Source: Pontibacillus marinus BH030004 = DSM 16465 (GTDB lineage Bacteria; Bacillota; Bacilli; Bacillales; BH030062). Taken from it: 64,000 nt of DNA. The stretch spans positions 1 to 64,000 of the forward strand of contig NZ_KE384334.1 in NCBI RefSeq assembly GCF_000425225.1, written 5' to 3'. Made by a program: the position numbers and the translations under genes. Shown here in pieces: positions 63,713 through 64,000 of the stretch. The notes under the pieces were generated by a model. That model did not search any database and was not told the origin of the DNA. It saw only the letters and a program-made list of their open reading frames with translations. Each line of letters begins with the position of its first letter. Position 1 is the first letter of the stretch.

Positions 63713-64000
63713 TTACTCAGACGTTAGTAATGCTAACGCTAATGAATATAGTTTACTCTCTGCTGTATCAGCACGAGATGTTAAAACGATTGGGGCTCTT
63801 GCTCCGCTAATCAGACCCGCTACTTTTGCATCTGCAAAGTACATAAATGATTTATAAAGTGCATTGGCTACTTCAATTGCAGGTGCTAATAAAATGTCAG
63901 CCTGACCAGCTACTTCTGACTGGATCCCTTTTTGTTCAGCTGCTGCCTTGGACACCGCATTATCAAAAGCTAAAGGACCATCAACGATACACCCTTTGAT
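63713..64000 (-). CDS. ptb: Phosphate butyryltransferase, C-terminal part (partial at window end)
   Basis: The frame runs through the window edge: IVDGPLAFDNAVSKAAAEQKG, then LLAPAIEVANALYKSF, are hallmarks of the phosphotransacetylase-like C-terminal half. It converts branched acyl-CoA to acyl-phosphate for butyrate kinase. It is the first known gene of the operon; the start and any BkdR gene lie beyond 64000. Confidence 0.93.
   Translation of the reverse strand: MKGCIVDGPLAFDNAVSKAAAEQKGIQSEVAGQADILLAPAIEVANALYKSFMYFADAKVAGLISGARAPIVLTSRADTAESKLYSLALALLTSE

Overview
The window looks like the chromosome of a low-GC, Gram-positive member of the Bacillaceae, probably a marine or halophilic lineage (Halobacillus/Pontibacillus/Virgibacillus-like; this placement is inference). 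Support: strong GGAGG ribosome sites, many TTG/GTG starts, numerous lipoproteins, an M6 metalloprotease, CcpA-type cre boxes, YesM/YesN, YwaF, YhfK and YlbC relatives, and a bkd operon in the Bacillus gene order. No rRNA, tRNA, CRISPR array or prophage was seen.

Layout. 1-1678: an IS1182-family insertion sequence, complete to within the window edge, inserted into a dispersed hairpin repeat. 1760-8397: a patchwork of two near-identical prolyl-4-hydroxylase-like genes, a secreted M6 protease, a helicase gene scrap, an MTAN-like lipoprotein with an altered catalytic site, a frameshifted lipoprotein gene and another lipoprotein, separated by hairpin repeats. 8598-17561: an MFS transporter, then a catabolic unit (Ldh2-type dehydrogenase, TctABC tricarboxylate transporter, a beta-hydroxyacid-dehydrogenase-like reductase, a RraA-like aldolase) with a perfect cre box and a divided-off RpiR regulator that has a perfect operator-like dyad. 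17927-21952: an amidohydrolase with a 1025-residue GNAT/beta-sandwich fusion. 22224-30965: stand-alone genes (lysyl-phosphatidylglycerol-synthase-like protein, two DUF606 transporters around a Crp/Fnr regulator, an SHMT-like enzyme with a GntR regulator, YwaF-, CAP- and YhfK-like proteins) among four copies of a GTGCCTGGCAC hairpin repeat.

31101-49268 is a large polysaccharide-utilisation locus: an eight-gene operon (solute-binding protein, two permeases, an unusual winged-helix regulator, sugar isomerase, Gfo/Idh/MocA dehydrogenase, GH20 hexosaminidase) facing a YesM/YesN two-component system, then a heparinase II/III-like lyase, a secreted 929-residue TIM-barrel/FnIII/CBM96-like protein, a DapA-like aldolase and an NAD-dependent epimerase. 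Together they suggest uptake and breakdown of a hexosamine- and uronate-containing glycan (inference).

49424-56613: a Gly-rich protein with a Trp-repeat tail under a cyclic-di-GMP-I riboswitch; a VOC protein; a sulfane-sulfur cluster (TauE, rhodanese-MBL, DsrE, TusA-rhodanese); a luciferase-like monooxygenase; a zinc-ribbon membrane protein followed by a strictly 20/21-bp-phased array of TGAKCG motifs. 56677-64000: the branched-chain keto-acid dehydrogenase operon ptb-bcd-buk-lpdV-bkdAA-bkdAB-bkdB, read on the minus strand and cut inside ptb by the window end.
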